Positions 43,353-53,776 are shown, counted from the first letter of the stretch. The stretch is DNA of 64,000 bases from JANQNX01 sp965601665 (GCA_965601665.1 OZ271833.1:1426001-1490000); one strand, 5' to 3'. Translations and numbers: made by a program. Notes: generated by a model not told the origin, from the letters alone.

Positions 43353-44648
43353 CTAGCCACGTTTATCGATAGGAATGTAATCACGCTGTTCCTGACCGAT
43401 ATACAACTGTCGTGGGCGACCGATCTTGAAGTCCGGGTCCTGCATCATCTCCAGCCATTGCGCTATCCAGCCTGCCGAGCGCGCCAGCGCAAACATTACG
43501 GTATACATTGAGGTCGGAATGCCAAGCGCCTTGAGAATGATACCTGAGTAAAAATCGACGTTAGGATACAGTTTACGTTCGATGAAGTAAGAATCCTTTA
43601 GCGCAATCTCTTCCAGTCGCATGGCGATATCCAGCAATGGCTGGTCAACCGTATCGATTTCTTCAAGCAGATCATGACAAACCTGGCGGATAATGGTCGC
43701 TCTTGGGTCGTAGTTTTTGTAAACACGATGTCCAAAGCCCATAAGGCGAAATGGATCGTTTTTATCCTTGGCACGGTCGATAAACTTAGGAATGTTGTCG
43801 ACGTGTTCAATTTCAGCCAGCATGTTCAGTACAGCTTCATTGGCGCCGCCGTGGGCGCGCCCCCATAGTGTTACGATACCGGCAGCGATACAGGCAAACG
43901 GGTTGGCCTCGGCACTTCCAGCCAGCCTGACTGTGGATGTAGATGCATTTTGCTCATGGTCAGCATGCAGGATCAGCATCAGGTTCAATGCCTTAACGGC
44001 AATTTCCGGCGGGTTATACTCACGCATTGGTACAGAAAACATCATGTTCAGAAAGTTTTCGACATAGCCGAGATCATCACGAGAGTAGACAAACGGGTGG
44101 CCAACAGAATGCTTGTAGCAATGGGCCGCGAGGATTGGCATCTTGGCAATCACTCGAATAGCGGTCAATTCACGATCAACCGGATCGTTGATGTCCATGG
44201 CCTCGTGGTAATACGAAGAAAGCGCCCCGGTTACACCAATCAACATGGACATCGGGTGAGCATCATAAAGATAACCATTGTAAAAACGCTCCAGATGCTC
44301 ATGTACCATGTTGCGTTTGTTCAAGTTAGCCATGAAAGCATCAAACTGGGTTTGCGTAGGCAATTCACCGTAAAGCAGCAGGTAACACACTTCCAGGTAG
44401 GAACTGTTCTGCGCCAGTTGGTCAATTGGGTAGCCTCGATGAAGAAGTATGCCCTTCTCTCCATCCAGGTAGGTAATTGCGCTCTTGCAAGAGGCTGTTG
44501 TCACGAAACCGGGGTCAAATGTAAACATCCCCAACTCCTTGTACAACGCCTTGGTGTCAATAACAGGCGCGCCATATACGCCGTCAAGAATTGGACATTC
44601 GACTTGTTTCCCCGTGCGGTTATCGGTAATTGTTACCGTATCAGACAT
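43353..44648 (-). CDS. gltA: Citrate synthase (type II)
   Basis: Condenses acetyl-CoA and oxaloacetate. 431 residues; the N-terminal domain typical of the NADH-sensitive hexameric type II enzyme is present. Active-site segments: LHADHEQNASTSTVRLAGS, GFGHRVYKNYDPRA and SGIILKALG. It is transcribed away from sucA with 309 bases between the starts. Confidence 0.97.
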   Translation of the reverse strand: MSDTVTITDNRTGKQVECPILDGVYGAPVIDTKALYKELGMFTFDPGFVTTASCKSAITYLDGEKGILLHRGYPIDQLAQNSSYLEVCYLLLYGELPTQTQFDAFMANLNKRNMVHEHLERFYNGYLYDAHPMSMLIGVTGALSSYYHEAMDINDPVDRELTAIRVIAKMPILAAHCYKHSVGHPFVYSRDDLGYVENFLNMMFSVPMREYNPPEIAVKALNLMLILHADHEQNASTSTVRLAGSAEANPFACIAAGIVTLWGRAHGGANEAVLNMLAEIEHVDNIPKFIDRAKDKNDPFRLMGFGHRVYKNYDPRATIIRQVCHDLLEEIDTVDQPLLDIAMRLEEIALKDSYFIERKLYPNVDFYSGIILKALGIPTSMYTVMFALARSAGWIAQWLEMMQDPDFKIGRPRQLYIGQEQRDYIPIDKRG

Positions 44649-44957
44649 ACAACTTCTCCATTACAAATCCTAAAATTTACCGTTGTTCTTGTAATTTTGA
44701 CGTAAGCATACAGGCGTTAGAGGCGCTGCAGCAAGAGTCAGGCGTCGAATCGGCCCTTTTTATGCATGAAAAAATCATCAGAAGGACCAGAAACTTTCTA
44801 TAACAAGGTTGAATTAATACCAGAAAATCTTGGAGTTAGGATTGCTTTTTACGGCTGTTTTAGCAAATATGAGCGTTGAATGGTTGCACCGGAAAATATT
44901 GCTGATCTGGACGGCAATGTAGCAAATAAATATGAGTTGTATCAGGGACATGTATAG
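44649..44957. other. Divergent gltA-sucA intergenic region
   Basis: A 309-base AT-rich region between two divergent TCA operons. It must hold both promoters; I see only weak candidates. A 37-codon frame at 44764-44880 lacks a ribosome-binding site and is not called. Confidence 0.6.
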
Positions 44958-47813
44958 ATGAAAGACGCAATAGATTCCTACTTATACAGTGGCAACGCCG
45001 ACTTTATCGAAGAACTCTACGAGCATTACCTCAATCACCCGGAGTCGATCGATCCGCAATGGCGTACATTTTTTGATTCGATACAGCAATCTGGCCAATC
45101 CCGCGATATTGCACATACCCCGATACAACAGGCTTACCGGGGTATAACCACTCGCAGGAAAGGCGCAACTGGAATGGCGCCCGCGGCAGATACTGTATCT
45201 CATCAGAAACAGACTGCCGTACTACAGTTAATCAACGCCCATCGCTTTAACGGGCATCGCCAGGCGAACCTTGATCCGCTTAACCAGTATCAGCGACCGC
45301 CAACGCCAGAACTCGATCCGGAGTTTCATGGGCTCACCGAAGAAGACATGGACCAGACGTTTAATACCGGTTCCCTGTTTGCACCAGATGAGATCCCACT
45401 GCGCGAAATCGTGCATATCATTAAGAAAACCTACTGCGGCTCGATTGGTGCCGAGTACATGCATATTAATGAAACGGAGCAAAAACGCTGGATTCAAAAA
45501 CGCCTTGAAGAATGTCTTGGCACACCAAACTATGATGCTGAGCAACGCATACGCATACTCGATCGCATCATCGATGCCAATGCCCTTGAAGAATACCTGC
45601 ATAAAAAATACGTGGGGCAAAAGCGTTTTTCACTTGAGGGTGGTGAATCCCTGATTCCGCTACTGGATGAAATCATTCAAACCAGCGGCAGCATGCAGGT
45701 CAAGGAAATAGTCATAGGGATGGCCCACCGCGGTAGATTGAATGTCCTGGTAAATGCCATTGGCAAGAAACCCAGCGAGTTGTTTGATGAATTTGAGGGC
45801 AAGCAACTGGAGACCCTGAAAGGCTCCGGCGATGTCAAATACCACATGGGCTATTCTTCCGATATCCATACGCCCGGGGGTGAAGTCCACATTACCCTGG
45901 GCTATAACCCGTCACACCTGGAGATTATTGACCCGGTAGTGGAAGGCTCCGTACGCGCACGCCAGGACCGCCGCTCTGACCTGGCAAGAGACCAGGTCTT
46001 GGCCGTGTTGATCCATGGTGACGCTGCCTTCGCAGGCCAGGGAGTCGTCATGGAAACCTTCAACCTGTCGCAAACCCGTGGTTATAGTACTGGCGGCACC
46101 ATGCACGTCATCGTGAATAACCAGATTGGGTTTACCACCAGCGATCCACTGGATTCACGCTCATCGCTTTATTGCACCGATGTCGCCAAGATGGTCCAGG
46201 CGCCCATTTTTCATGTGAATGGTGATGATCCCGAGGCGGTCGTTCTGGCAACGAGTATCGCACTGGATTACAGGATGGAATTTAATAAGGACGTAGTGCT
46301 GGACATCATCTGTTTCCGCAAACATGGACACAGTGAAGCCGATGAACCGATGGCGACACAACCGATCATGTACCAGCATGTAAGACAACATCCTGGCGTT
46401 CGTAAACTCCATACCGACAAACTCATCAATGAAGGTATCATTACACAGGAACAGGCTGATGCCATCGCCGAAGAATATATCGATTCATTGGAGAGCAATC
46501 GCGGTGTAGCAGGAACACATGCGGATAATCCTAACCCCAGGTTCCTGGTTGATTATTCCCGCTTTGCGGATACGCAATGGGATGAGCCGGTTACCACGAC
46601 CATGTCGGTCGAGGATGTGAAAACGCTGACTACAGCAATAACCACCATTCCCGACGATTTTAAACTCCACCCTGCTGTGAAAAAGATCATGGACTCACGC
46701 AGGAAAATGGGCGCCGGTGAAATGCTGATGGACTGGGGTTACGCCGAAACCATGGCCTATGCGGCATTAATCAACGAGGGCTATCCAATTCGTATCTCTG
46801 GCCAGGATAGCGGTCGCGGCACATTCTTCCATCGGCATGCGGTCGTGCACAATATGGAAGATGGACGCACCCATCTGCCCTTGCAACATATCAAACAAGG
46901 TCAGCCGGGGTTTCTCGTGATTAACTCTACCCTGTCCGAAGAAGCCGTGCTTGCGTTTGAGTACGGCTATGCATCGGCCGAACCCAATGCACTGGTCATC
47001 TGGGAGGCGCAGTTCGGTGATTTTGCCAACGGTGCGCAGGTTGTATTTGACCAGTTCATCAGTTCCTGCGAGGCAAAGTGGGGACGCTACTGTGGACTGA
47101 CTGTGCTATTGCCGCACAGCTATGATGGACAGGGACCGGAACATTCATCAGCACGGCTGGAAAGGTTCCTGCAGCTATGTGCGGAAAAGAATATGCAGGT
47201 TTGCTTTCCCAGCACCCCGGCACAAATGTTCCACCTGCTACGTCGCCAGCAGTTACGACCGTACCGCAAGCCGTTAATCATAATGAGCCCGAAAAGCCTG
47301 CTCCGTCGAAAATTATCCGCATCGCCAGTAGATGATCTTGTTAACGGCCATTTCCACAACGTCATTGATGAAATAGATGAACTGGATAAAGCCGCGGTGA
47401 CGCGTCTGCTGGTTTGCAGCGGCAAGGTTTACTTTGACCTGCTCGAACAACGCAGGGAAAGTGAAATAACCAACATCGCTATCATCAGGATTGAACAGCT
47501 CTACCCGTTCCCCAGGGAAGACGTAAGAACGATTATTGATTCCTATCCCAACCTGAAACAGGTCGTCTGGGTTCAGGAAGAACCGAAAAACCAGGGCAGT
47601 TGGTATTACATGCAATCGCGCGGCACCATGATAGGATGCCTTAACGATCAACATACTTTTGGCTACGCAGGACGCTTCTATTCTGCATCACCCGCAACGG
47701 GTCTGATGCCTTTGCACCTGGAGCAACAAAAACAGCTGGTGTCAGATGCGTTGCAACTGGACAAACTGGAAGTAACATCGCACAAAGAAGTAAAACCGGT
47801 ATTGTTGAGATAA
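44958..47813 (+). CDS. sucA: 2-Oxoglutarate dehydrogenase E1 component
   Basis: Thiamine-diphosphate decarboxylase of the 2-oxoglutarate dehydrogenase complex; 951 residues, full length. The N-terminal E2-binding segment YLYSGNADFIEELYEHYLN and later EIVIGMAHRGRLNVLVN, VHGDAAFAGQGVV-type (ILIHGDAAFAGQG here) and SGQDSGRGTFFHRHA stretches are typical. sucB follows after 16 bases and lpdA after that, giving the whole complex. Confidence 0.98.
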   Translation: MKDAIDSYLYSGNADFIEELYEHYLNHPESIDPQWRTFFDSIQQSGQSRDIAHTPIQQAYRGITTRRKGATGMAPAADTVSHQKQTAVLQLINAHRFNGHRQANLDPLNQYQRPPTPELDPEFHGLTEEDMDQTFNTGSLFAPDEIPLREIVHIIKKTYCGSIGAEYMHINETEQKRWIQKRLEECLGTPNYDAEQRIRILDRIIDANALEEYLHKKYVGQKRFSLEGGESLIPLLDEIIQTSGSMQVKEIVIGMAHRGRLNVLVNAIGKKPSELFDEFEGKQLETLKGSGDVKYHMGYSSDIHTPGGEVHITLGYNPSHLEIIDPVVEGSVRARQDRRSDLARDQVLAVLIHGDAAFAGQGVVMETFNLSQTRGYSTGGTMHVIVNNQIGFTTSDPLDSRSSLYCTDVAKMVQAPIFHVNGDDPEAVVLATSIALDYRMEFNKDVVLDIICFRKHGHSEADEPMATQPIMYQHVRQHPGVRKLHTDKLINEGIITQEQADAIAEEYIDSLESNRGVAGTHADNPNPRFLVDYSRFADTQWDEPVTTTMSVEDVKTLTTAITTIPDDFKLHPAVKKIMDSRRKMGAGEMLMDWGYAETMAYAALINEGYPIRISGQDSGRGTFFHRHAVVHNMEDGRTHLPLQHIKQGQPGFLVINSTLSEEAVLAFEYGYASAEPNALVIWEAQFGDFANGAQVVFDQFISSCEAKWGRYCGLTVLLPHSYDGQGPEHSSARLERFLQLCAEKNMQVCFPSTPAQMFHLLRRQQLRPYRKPLIIMSPKSLLRRKLSASPVDDLVNGHFHNVIDEIDELDKAAVTRLLVCSGKVYFDLLEQRRESEITNIAIIRIEQLYPFPREDVRTIIDSYPNLKQVVWVQEEPKNQGSWYYMQSRGTMIGCLNDQHTFGYAGRFYSASPATGLMPLHLEQQKQLVSDALQLDKLEVTSHKEVKPVLLR

Positions 47814-47829
47814 TTGTAAGGAGTAAATC

Positions 47830-49113
47830 GTGCTTATTGACGTAAAAGTCCCGGTATTAGCAGAATCAGTCGCTGAAGCAACACTACTGAACTGGCAAAA
47901 GAAGGTCGGTGACCACGTTAAACGTGGTGATAACCTCATTGACATTGAGACCGACAAGGTAACGCTGGAGGTGTCAGCGCTGAATGATGGCATTGTTGCA
48001 GAAATTCTGAAAAATGATGGCGAGACTGTACAAAGCGACGAGGTTATCGCCAAGATTGACACTGAAGGTGCAGTCGCCAAACCCGCAGCAAAAGAAATGG
48101 CTAAAGAAGCGACACCGGAACAGCAATCGTTACCGGAAATGGAGTCTGGCGATGAAGCTGCGGCAAAGCTAAGCCCGGCGGTGAGAAACCTGCTGGAAGA
48201 ACACAAACTCTCCCCAGCTGATATCAAACACAGTGGCGATCGTATTACCAAGGAAGATGTGTTGCGGCACATTGGCAAGACTGACACTGCTGCAGCCAAG
48301 GCTGCACCAGTAGCTAAAGCACAGCCGACGAAACTGGAAGCCGTGCCGGTATCTGCGCCACCTGCTTCGCCCGAACCGAATGCCGTGCCGGAACTGACCG
48401 TTGGCGCGGGTGAACGACCGGAAGAAGTCGTACCCATGACACGACTCAGAAAACGTACGGCCGAACGTTTGCTGGGCGCGCAACACGAAAATGCCATTCT
48501 TACCACGTTTAATGAGGTCAACCTCAAGGCGGTGATGGACATACGTAACCGTTACAAGGACGACTTTGAAAAGACGCATGACGTGAAGCTGGGGTTTATG
48601 TCGTTTTTCACGTGTGCAGTGGTGGAGGCCCTGAAAAAATTTCCGATTATTAATGCCTCAGTTGATGGCGATAATATTATTTACCACGGCTATTTTGATA
48701 TTGGCATTGCTGTCAGCTCGCAACGTGGTCTGGTTGTACCCATATTGCGCGATGCCGACACACTTTCACTCGCGGATATTGAGCAACAAATTCGCAGCTA
48801 TGGTGAAAAGGCCCGCGATGGAAAGTTGACCCTGGATGATCTAACCGGTGGCACTTTTACGATTACCAATGGCGGTGTGTTTGGCTCGATGTTATCCACA
48901 CCCATTATTAATCCGCCGCAGAGCGCGATCCTGGGCATGCATTCCATACAACAGCGACCGGTTGCCGAAAACAACGAGGTGGTAATAAGGCCGATGATGT
49001 ACATAGCCCTGTCTTATGATCATCGGATTATTGATGGTCGTGATGCCGTACAGTTCCTTGTGTCGATCAAACAGCAACTGGAAGACCCTGCCCGCTTGCT
49101 ATTACAGTTATAG
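47830..49113 (+). CDS. sucB: Dihydrolipoyl succinyltransferase (E2)
   Basis: 427 residues. The N-terminal lipoyl domain has the lipoylated lysine in ETDKVTLEV (Lys43). A flexible Ala/Pro linker and a peripheral-subunit-binding domain (SPAVRNLLEEHKL...) lead to the catalytic domain with SYDHRIIDGRDAVQFL near the C-terminus. The start is GTG at 47830 behind AAGGAG. Confidence 0.97.
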   Translation: MLIDVKVPVLAESVAEATLLNWQKKVGDHVKRGDNLIDIETDKVTLEVSALNDGIVAEILKNDGETVQSDEVIAKIDTEGAVAKPAAKEMAKEATPEQQSLPEMESGDEAAAKLSPAVRNLLEEHKLSPADIKHSGDRITKEDVLRHIGKTDTAAAKAAPVAKAQPTKLEAVPVSAPPASPEPNAVPELTVGAGERPEEVVPMTRLRKRTAERLLGAQHENAILTTFNEVNLKAVMDIRNRYKDDFEKTHDVKLGFMSFFTCAVVEALKKFPIINASVDGDNIIYHGYFDIGIAVSSQRGLVVPILRDADTLSLADIEQQIRSYGEKARDGKLTLDDLTGGTFTITNGGVFGSMLSTPIINPPQSAILGMHSIQQRPVAENNEVVIRPMMYIALSYDHRIIDGRDAVQFLVSIKQQLEDPARLLLQL

Positions 49114-49152
49114 CAAGTTACTGACTCACTCTAGCAATTATCAGGAACCCTT

Positions 49153-50577
49153 ATGAGTAAATATGATGTCGTAGTCATTGGTGCAGGCCCCGGCGGCTAC
49201 GTGGCGGCTATTCGCTGCGCACAGCTTGGGCTCAAGACTGCCTGCGTGGAAAGCTGGATCAATGACGATGGTAAACCTGCACTGGGTGGTACATGCCTGA
49301 ATGTAGGCTGTATCCCTTCAAAGGCACTACTGGATTCCTCGCATCATTACCATCATATAAAGCATGAAGCGGCCGAACACGGCATTAACGTGACGGGCAC
49401 GACAATTGATGTAAACAAGATGATTGCGCGCAAGGCGAAGATCGTCAAAATCCTTACCACCGGAATTAGCGGCCTGTTCAGAAAAAACAAGGTCGATTGG
49501 TTGAAAGGCCATGCCCGGCTACTGAGTAACAAACAGGTAGAAATTGCACCGGCACATGATTCACATGATGAAAAGGCCACGGTAGAGGCAGAAAACATCA
49601 TTATTGCAACCGGTTCTGTACCGGCAAAAATTCCACCGGCGCAACCCGATGACAAGCTGATTGTAGATTCTACCGGCGCATTAAAATTCAACGAAGTCCC
49701 CAAACGACTGGGTGTCATCGGAGCCGGCGTTATCGGACTCGAACTGGGAAGCGTATGGAATCGGCTTGGATCAGACGTGGTGATTCTGGAAGCGCTGCCT
49801 GCTTTCCTCGCGTCCGTTGACCAGCAGATTGCACAGGAAGCGGAAAAGACATTGCGACAACAGGGATTGGATATTCGCCTTGGTGCGCGCGTGACCGGCA
49901 CCGGCACCAATAACCGCGAGGTGAAAATCAATTACGAGGACGAAGCCGGCAAGCAACAGCTTATCGTTGATAAGCTGATCGTTGCGGTAGGGCGTAGCCC
50001 TAATACACAGGGGCTGGGTGCCGAGGAAGCAGGGCTGGAACTCGACGAACGCGGTTTCATCAAGGTAGATGAACACTGCAAGACCAACCTTGATAATGTC
50101 TATGCAGTGGGTGACGTCGTGCGGGGCCCCATGCTGGCTCACAAGGCCTCGGAAGAAGGTGTTGCTATTGCTGAAAAAATTGCCGGCCAACCCGGGCATA
50201 TGAATTATGAAACTATTCCATGGGTTATCTACACCTGGCCAGAGATTTCATGGGTGGGCAAATCTGAACAGGAATTAAAACAGGACGGCGTGGATTATCG
50301 CACCGGCAGTTTTCCCTTTATGGCAACAGGACGCGCCAGGGCAATGGGAGAAACAAACGGTATGGTAAAAATACTCAGTGATGCAAGCACCGATCGTATC
50401 CTGGGTATCCATATATTTGGGCCCAACGCATCAGAATTGATAGCAGAGGCCGTGGTAGCGATGGAATTTGATGGCAGCGCCGAGGATCTGGCGCGAACGA
50501 TACATGCCCACCCAACATTGTCAGAAGCGATGCATGAAGCTGCTTTGGGAGTAGATGGGCGAACTATTCACATCTAG
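49153..50577 (+). CDS. lpdA: Dihydrolipoyl dehydrogenase (E3)
   Basis: FAD/NAD flavoprotein of 474 residues. FAD loop VVVIGAGPGGYVAAIR, redox disulfide GGTCLNVGCIPSK (Cys48-Cys53), NAD loop VIGAGVIGLELG and the active-site HAHPTLSEA stretch (His-Glu pair) are all present. It completes the sucA-sucB-lpdA operon. Confidence 0.97.
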   Translation: MSKYDVVVIGAGPGGYVAAIRCAQLGLKTACVESWINDDGKPALGGTCLNVGCIPSKALLDSSHHYHHIKHEAAEHGINVTGTTIDVNKMIARKAKIVKILTTGISGLFRKNKVDWLKGHARLLSNKQVEIAPAHDSHDEKATVEAENIIIATGSVPAKIPPAQPDDKLIVDSTGALKFNEVPKRLGVIGAGVIGLELGSVWNRLGSDVVILEALPAFLASVDQQIAQEAEKTLRQQGLDIRLGARVTGTGTNNREVKINYEDEAGKQQLIVDKLIVAVGRSPNTQGLGAEEAGLELDERGFIKVDEHCKTNLDNVYAVGDVVRGPMLAHKASEEGVAIAEKIAGQPGHMNYETIPWVIYTWPEISWVGKSEQELKQDGVDYRTGSFPFMATGRARAMGETNGMVKILSDASTDRILGIHIFGPNASELIAEAVVAMEFDGSAEDLARTIHAHPTLSEAMHEAALGVDGRTIHI

Positions 50578-50719
50578 GAAAAAAATAAACACGTCCCTGT
50601 GTTGATAATGCAGTGTTAGTAACAAGAGGAGGTGTAGACACTGTAGAAATGTAAATCGCTTCCTGCGATATAAACTCTTCTCAAAAATAACGATTAAAAA
50701 ATAAAGCTATAAACAACTG

Positions 50720-50747
50720 TTTACAATAGCGATTTTATTGATATATT
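50720..50747 (+). promoter_or_regulatory. Promoter of the LysR-family gene
   Basis: TTTACA (50720-50725), 16-base spacer, TATATT (50742-50747). The -10 overlaps the dyad at 50745-50767. Confidence 0.5.
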
Positions 50748-50767
50748 GTTTCTATACAAGAAACAAT
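50745..50767. promoter_or_regulatory. Candidate LysR operator (dyad)
   Basis: ATTGTTTC, seven bases, GAAACAAT: perfect eight-base arms with the T-N11-A layout of LysR boxes, 10 bases before the regulator's ATG. Fits autoregulation. Confidence 0.55.
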
Positions 50768-50777
50768 ACGAGCGGCT

Positions 50778-51674
50778 ATGGATAAGGTAACGAGCATGAA
50801 GGTTTTCTCTGCAGTTGCGCGCAACGGCAGTTTTTCTGATGCCGCGCGCAAGCTGAATATCTCCAAGGCAATGGCCTCCAAGCATGTGCAATACCTGGAA
50901 CAACATCTTGGCGTCCGCTTATTCAACCGTACTACCCGTAAGTTGAACCTGACCGATGTTGGTCTTGCCTATTTTGAAAAAGTAGACGCCATACTTGCCG
51001 AGATCGAGGAAACCGAGCTTGCTGTAAGCCAGCTTAATTCAGAACCGAGAGGCAGGCTAAAAATTATGGCCCAGCCTTCCTTCGGTGCCTTTCATCTGTC
51101 GCGCGCGCTGTCCAGCTACATGGCCAGATATCCTGGCGTACAAACACAGCTGGAATTATCCAATCGTATCCCTGACCTCGTCGAAGATGGAATCGATGTA
51201 GCGTTTCATGTTGGTGAGTTGGATGACTCAATGGTCGTTGCACGCAAGATCGCCTCTGCCAGACGTGTCGTCTGCGCATCACCCGACTACCTGGCCGAAC
51301 GCGGACGCCCAACCAAACCTGAAGAACTGGCAGAGCATAATTGCATGATCTATTCACCCAGAACGCCGTTACATGAGTGGGAATTTATGGGCAAGGTGAT
51401 CCGTGTAACCGGCGACATCCAGTGCAACGATGGTGACGCCTTACGTATTGCAGCGATACAAGGATGTGGCCTTGCCCAATTGCCGACCTACATGGTCGGG
51501 CTTGATATCCAGGCAGGCAGACTCAACGCACTGCTGGAAGAGTACGAGCCCGCCAGGCTTCCCGTATATGCGATGTACAATCATCGAAAGTACCTGTCCG
51601 CCAAGATTAAAACCTTTATCGATTACATGTACGAGTTATATCAGCCCGAGGCCTATTGGAATCAGTGGACTTAA
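50778..51674 (+). CDS. LysR-family transcriptional regulator
   Basis: A 298-residue regulator. The N-terminal winged helix-turn-helix (about residues 5-65) reads AVARNGSFSDAARKLNISKA and VQYLEQHLGVRLFNRTTR; the LysR substrate domain (about 90-295) follows, of the CrgA/AaeR-like subgroup. It is a single gene between lpdA and phaA, both on the same strand, with its own promoter and dyad. The target is unknown; the PHA genes downstream are possible. Confidence 0.9.
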   Translation: MDKVTSMKVFSAVARNGSFSDAARKLNISKAMASKHVQYLEQHLGVRLFNRTTRKLNLTDVGLAYFEKVDAILAEIEETELAVSQLNSEPRGRLKIMAQPSFGAFHLSRALSSYMARYPGVQTQLELSNRIPDLVEDGIDVAFHVGELDDSMVVARKIASARRVVCASPDYLAERGRPTKPEELAEHNCMIYSPRTPLHEWEFMGKVIRVTGDIQCNDGDALRIAAIQGCGLAQLPTYMVGLDIQAGRLNALLEEYEPARLPVYAMYNHRKYLSAKIKTFIDYMYELYQPEAYWNQWT

Positions 51675-51763
51675 TCGCTGTAATGAATATTATGTAGCTT
51701 GATAATTAGAAAAATATTCTGAAAGTGGAGTTAATAGCTGGTTCTGGTAGTCTTTGCGCACTT

Positions 51764-51780
51764 TTGTTGCGTCGCAACAA
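51764..51780. promoter_or_regulatory. Candidate PhaR operator upstream of phaA
   Basis: TTGTTGCGTCGCAACAA, a perfect dyad of eight-base arms around a central T, 62 bases before the phaA ATG. A near-copy (15 of 17) lies upstream of the phasin gene. TGC-rich dyads of this kind are known PhaR targets in other proteobacteria. Confidence 0.6.
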
Positions 51781-51841
51781 TCACGCAGTTCAATCCAACG
51801 CCATTCTGGCTGTTACAGATAATTATAATTAGGAGAGCAAT

Positions 51842-53023
51842 ATGTCTGAGAAGGTAGTAATCGTATCGGCTGCGCGCACCGCTATCGGTAATTTCGGTGG
51901 CTCGCTTGCCAGTGTGCCCGCGCATGAATTGGGCGCTATTGTAATCAAAGCAGTTCTGGAACGCGCAGGCGTGAAGCCTGAACAAGTCAGCGAAGTGTTA
52001 TTTGGACAGGTGCTGACCGCAGGCTCCGGGCAAAATCCCGCTCGGCAGGCGGCCATCGCTGCGGGGCTTCCCGAAGGCGTACCGTCTATGACCATTAACA
52101 AGGTTTGCGGCAGTGGTCTAAAGACAGTGCATCTCGCTGCACAGGCTATCAAGGCAGGCGATGCAGACATTGTTGTTGCGGGTGGTCAGGAAAACATGAG
52201 TCTATCGCCGCACGTGTTAGCCAAGTCCCGCAACGGCCAAAAAATGGGCGACTGGAAGATGCAGGATTCCATGATTGTTGACGGACTCTGGGATGCCTTT
52301 AATAACTACCACATGGGTACTACCGCAGAAAATATTGCCAAGAAATATGGCATTACCCGTGAAGAGCAGGATGAATTTGCCGCTGCTTCCCAGCAGAAGG
52401 CGGAAGCAGCCATGGCTGCCGGTAAGTTCGCCGATGAAATCGTAGCGGTAGAAATTCCGCAGCGAAAAGGTGATCCGATCGTTTTCGACAAGGATGAATT
52501 TCCAAAAGCTGGTGTCACCGCCGAGGGTATTGCCAAGTTACGTCCGGCCTTTGATAAAGAAGGCACTGTTACCGCAGCCAACGCTTCCGGATTGAATGAC
52601 GGTGCGGCAGCCGTGCTGGTGATGTCGGAAAGCAAGGCCAAGGAACTTGGTATAGAGCCGCTGGCAACGGTTACAGCTTACTCCAGCGCCGGCGTTGATC
52701 CTGCCATTATGGGTACCGGCCCTATTCCAGCCACACAGCTATGCCTGAAGAAAGCCGGCTGGACGGTTGATGACCTCGAACAGATTGAGTCCAACGAGGC
52801 GTTTGCCGCCCAGGCTATTTCGGTAAACCGGGACCTTGGTTGGGATACCAGCAAGGTAAACGTCAACGGCGGCGCGATTGCGCTTGGTCACCCGATTGGC
52901 GCCTCGGGCTGTCGCGTGCTGGTAACGTTATTACACGAAATGAAACGCAGTGATACGAAAAAAGGTCTTGCCACCCTCTGTATAGGTGGTGGTCAAGGTG
53001 TCGCACTGGCAGTAGAGAGGTAA
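51842..53023 (+). CDS. phaA: Acetyl-CoA acetyltransferase (beta-ketothiolase)
   Basis: First enzyme of PHB synthesis, joining two acetyl-CoA into acetoacetyl-CoA; 393 residues. The nucleophile lies in NKVCGSGLKTVH (Cys89), the active His in ALGHPIGASG and the second Cys in LCIGGGQG (Cys380). AGGAGAG precedes the ATG. phaB begins three bases after its stop. Confidence 0.95.
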   Translation: MSEKVVIVSAARTAIGNFGGSLASVPAHELGAIVIKAVLERAGVKPEQVSEVLFGQVLTAGSGQNPARQAAIAAGLPEGVPSMTINKVCGSGLKTVHLAAQAIKAGDADIVVAGGQENMSLSPHVLAKSRNGQKMGDWKMQDSMIVDGLWDAFNNYHMGTTAENIAKKYGITREEQDEFAAASQQKAEAAMAAGKFADEIVAVEIPQRKGDPIVFDKDEFPKAGVTAEGIAKLRPAFDKEGTVTAANASGLNDGAAAVLVMSESKAKELGIEPLATVTAYSSAGVDPAIMGTGPIPATQLCLKKAGWTVDDLEQIESNEAFAAQAISVNRDLGWDTSKVNVNGGAIALGHPIGASGCRVLVTLLHEMKRSDTKKGLATLCIGGGQGVALAVER

Positions 53024-53026
53024 CCA

Positions 53027-53776
53027 ATGATGTCTAGTCTTGAAGGAAAAGTTGCTTTAGTCACCGGTGGTACCGGAGGTATCGGCGCCGCTATTTGTAT
53101 GAAGCTTGCTGCCATGGGCGCCAAGGTGGCAACGAATTACAGGAATAAGGAAAAGGCAGAGGCCTGGCAAAAGGAATGCAAGGATAAGGGATTTGATATC
53201 GCGATATACCAGGTCGATGTTACAGACTTTGATGGTTGCAAGGCGATGTACCAGCAGATCGAAAACGATCTTGGTCCGGTTGACATACTCGTCAATAATG
53301 CGGGTATCACCAAGGATACAACCCTGCGCAAGATGACGCGCGATAAGTGGGATGCGGTTATGGATATCAACCTGAACGGTTTATTCAATGTGACTCAACC
53401 GGTAGTCGAAGGCATGACCAACCGCGGTTGGGGTCGTATCGTGAACATTGCTTCTGTCAATGGCCAGAAGGGCCAGATGGGACAAACCAATTATACGGCT
53501 ACCAAGGCAGGTATGCATGGATTTACCATGTCACTGGCACAGGAAGTCGCGCGCAAGGGTGTGACTGTGAATACGGTTTCCCCCGGATATATCGCAACAG
53601 AAATGGTGATGGCCGTGCCCGAAGAAATCCGTGACAAGATTATCTCCGGCATACCAGTCGGTCGCCTGGGTAGCGCGGATGAAGTGGCAGAACTGGTCGG
53701 TTATCTCGTTTCCGAGCATGCAGGATTTACCACCGGCGCTAATTTTGCTATGAATGGTGGTCAACACATGCATTAG
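53027..53776 (+). CDS. phaB: Acetoacetyl-CoA reductase
   Basis: Short-chain dehydrogenase of 249 residues giving (R)-3-hydroxybutyryl-CoA for PHB. The NADPH loop VTGGTGGIGAAI, NNAGITKD, the catalytic Ser in NIASVNG and the Tyr/Lys pair in NYTATKAG are present, along with PhaB-typical VNGQKGQMGQTNY. It follows phaA in one operon. Confidence 0.95.
   Translation: MMSSLEGKVALVTGGTGGIGAAICMKLAAMGAKVATNYRNKEKAEAWQKECKDKGFDIAIYQVDVTDFDGCKAMYQQIENDLGPVDILVNNAGITKDTTLRKMTRDKWDAVMDINLNGLFNVTQPVVEGMTNRGWGRIVNIASVNGQKGQMGQTNYTATKAGMHGFTMSLAQEVARKGVTVNTVSPGYIATEMVMAVPEEIRDKIISGIPVGRLGSADEVAELVGYLVSEHAGFTTGANFAMNGGQHMH

Noticed and set aside
44764..44880. 37-codon frame between gltA and sucA
   Set aside because: No ribosome-binding site, no recognisable protein and it lies in a divergent promoter region.
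50624..50653. AGGAGGTG followed by ATGTAA downstream of lpdA
   Set aside because: A strong ribosome-binding-like sequence precedes only a start-stop pair at poor spacing; no real open frame follows.
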